Positions 6,050-6,208 of a stretch of 6,208 nucleotides of DNA are shown here, piece by piece; positions within the stretch are counted from its first letter, which is position 1; every line of letters begins with the position of its first letter. The position numbers and the translations under genes were made by a program. Below the pieces are notes generated by a model that saw nothing but the letters and a program-made list of their open reading frames with translations, was not told where the DNA came from and did not search any database. This DNA is from an uncultured Chloroflexota bacterium (GTDB lineage Bacteria > Chloroflexota > Anaerolineae > Aggregatilineales > Phototrophicaceae): assembly GCA_937870805.1 (NCBI GenBank), contig CALMZT010000087.1, forward strand, positions 1 to 6,208. Reading direction: 5' to 3'.

Positions 6050-6083
6050 AGAAAACGGCATCATCTACACGGTGCCGTTTTCT
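6050..6083 (+). terminator. Intrinsic terminator after the fasciclin gene
   Basis: AGAAAACGGCA (6050-6060) pairs perfectly with TGCCGTTTTCT (6073-6083), an 11-bp stem that can extend by two further pairs inward. The 3' arm is T-rich and runs on as TTTTCTCTTC, the U-tract of a rho-independent terminator. It lies 18 bases past the stop codon. Because the 5' arm is A-rich it could also act on the opposite strand. Confidence 0.85.
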
Positions 6084-6088
6084 CTTCA

Positions 6089-6116
6089 CTGAAAACTGAT
6101 AACTGACATCTGACGC
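6089..6116. repeat. Four tandem degenerate heptamers (CTGANNN)
   Basis: CTGAAAA, CTGATAA, CTGACAT and CTGACGC follow one another without a gap between the terminator and the next promoter. Every unit keeps CTGA and varies in the last three bases, with decreasing similarity from left to right. This resembles the short tandem heptamer repeats found between genes in some bacteria; function, if any, is unknown. Confidence 0.5.
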
Positions 6117-6132
6117 CTCCCACTAGGACAAA

Positions 6133-6160
6133 CGCACTGTTAACACCAATGAGCAGTGCG
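6133..6160. promoter_or_regulatory. Dyad flanking the -35 box, candidate operator
   Basis: CGCACTG (6133-6139) and its exact reverse complement CAGTGCG (6154-6160) are separated by 14 bases. The half-site centres are 21 bases apart, about two helical turns, so a dimeric protein could contact both from one face of the DNA. The -35 hexamer (6140-6145) begins immediately after the left arm and the right arm lies in the -35/-10 spacer. Bound protein would therefore be expected to block RNA polymerase. No regulator gene is visible in the window. Confidence 0.45.
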
Positions 6161-6169
6161 CGTTATAAT
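6140..6169 (+). promoter_or_regulatory. Strong sigma70-type promoter of the right-edge gene
   Basis: TTAACA (6140-6145, 5 of 6) and a perfect TATAAT (6164-6169) are separated by 18 bases. The expected transcription start, about 7 bases after the -10 box, falls at 6176-6177. That coincides with the A of the ATG at 6177, so the mRNA would have no leader. Confidence 0.75.
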
Positions 6170-6176
6170 GTCCGTT

Positions 6177-6208
6177 ATGAATAAAAAACTGTTTTTATCC
6201 GCATTGAT
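6177..6208 (+). CDS. Start of a probable leaderless gene, cut by window edge
   Basis: ATG at 6177-6179 opens a frame, MNKKLFLSAL, that continues to the window edge with no stop. Two lysines followed by a hydrophobic run look like the start of a signal peptide or membrane segment, but ten residues are too few to name a product. No Shine-Dalgarno sequence precedes the ATG; instead a perfect -10 box lies 7 bases upstream. That argues that this ATG is used, as the first codon of a leaderless transcript. Confidence 0.5.
   Translation, partial: MNKKLFLSAL

Noticed and set aside
6089..6116. CRISPR-like array
   Set aside because: Units are 7 bases, contiguous and without spacers, and no cas gene is nearby.

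Overview
The window looks like chromosomal DNA of a free-living, moderately GC-rich bacterium. I favour a member of the Chloroflexota. The reasons are the secreted FAS1/DUF4397 protein, the stand-alone TPR protein, the YtcJ-like amidohydrolase next to a VapC-type pair, and the probable leaderless start at the right edge. This is inference from gene style only; there is no rRNA or other phylogenetic marker here.

Layout, left to right. (1) A minus-strand block, 1-2271, transcribed leftward: a 528-residue metal-dependent amidohydrolase, then 11 bases later a 99-residue putative antitoxin, then an overlapping PIN-domain VapC-like toxin that runs off the left edge with nearly all of its length present. 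(2) A 257-base divergent intergenic region (2272-2528) with a plausible sigma70-type promoter facing right. (3) A Dps/miniferritin gene (2529-3080, +) with an intact ferroxidase centre and a basic N-terminal tail; its Shine-Dalgarno sequence is unusually far from the ATG, with a small hairpin in between. (4) A long hairpin (3102-3130) shared by the convergent dps and TPR genes. (5) A TPR-repeat protein (3161-4135, -) with a good promoter (4174-4202). (6) A 549-residue secreted protein (4382-6031, +) built as FAS1 - DUF4397-like lobe - DUF4397-like lobe - FAS1, followed by a clear intrinsic terminator (6050-6083). (7) A short spacer with four heptamer repeats, then a strong promoter whose -35 box sits between the arms of a 7-bp dyad and whose -10 box lies 7 bases before an ATG. 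That ATG begins a gene cut by the right edge.

There is no single pathway here. The genes are single-cistron units plus one three-gene leftward block. Two themes recur: stress and survival (Dps, toxin-antitoxin) and protein-protein interaction or surface functions (TPR, FAS1). I see no IS element, CRISPR array, tRNA, rRNA or phage gene. The most unusual features are in the control regions (hairpin-bridged dps ribosome-binding site, leaderless promoter with a flanking dyad, possible masking of the fasciclin RBS) and in the symmetric duplicated architecture of the FAS1 protein. I did not find a convincing wholly new system.
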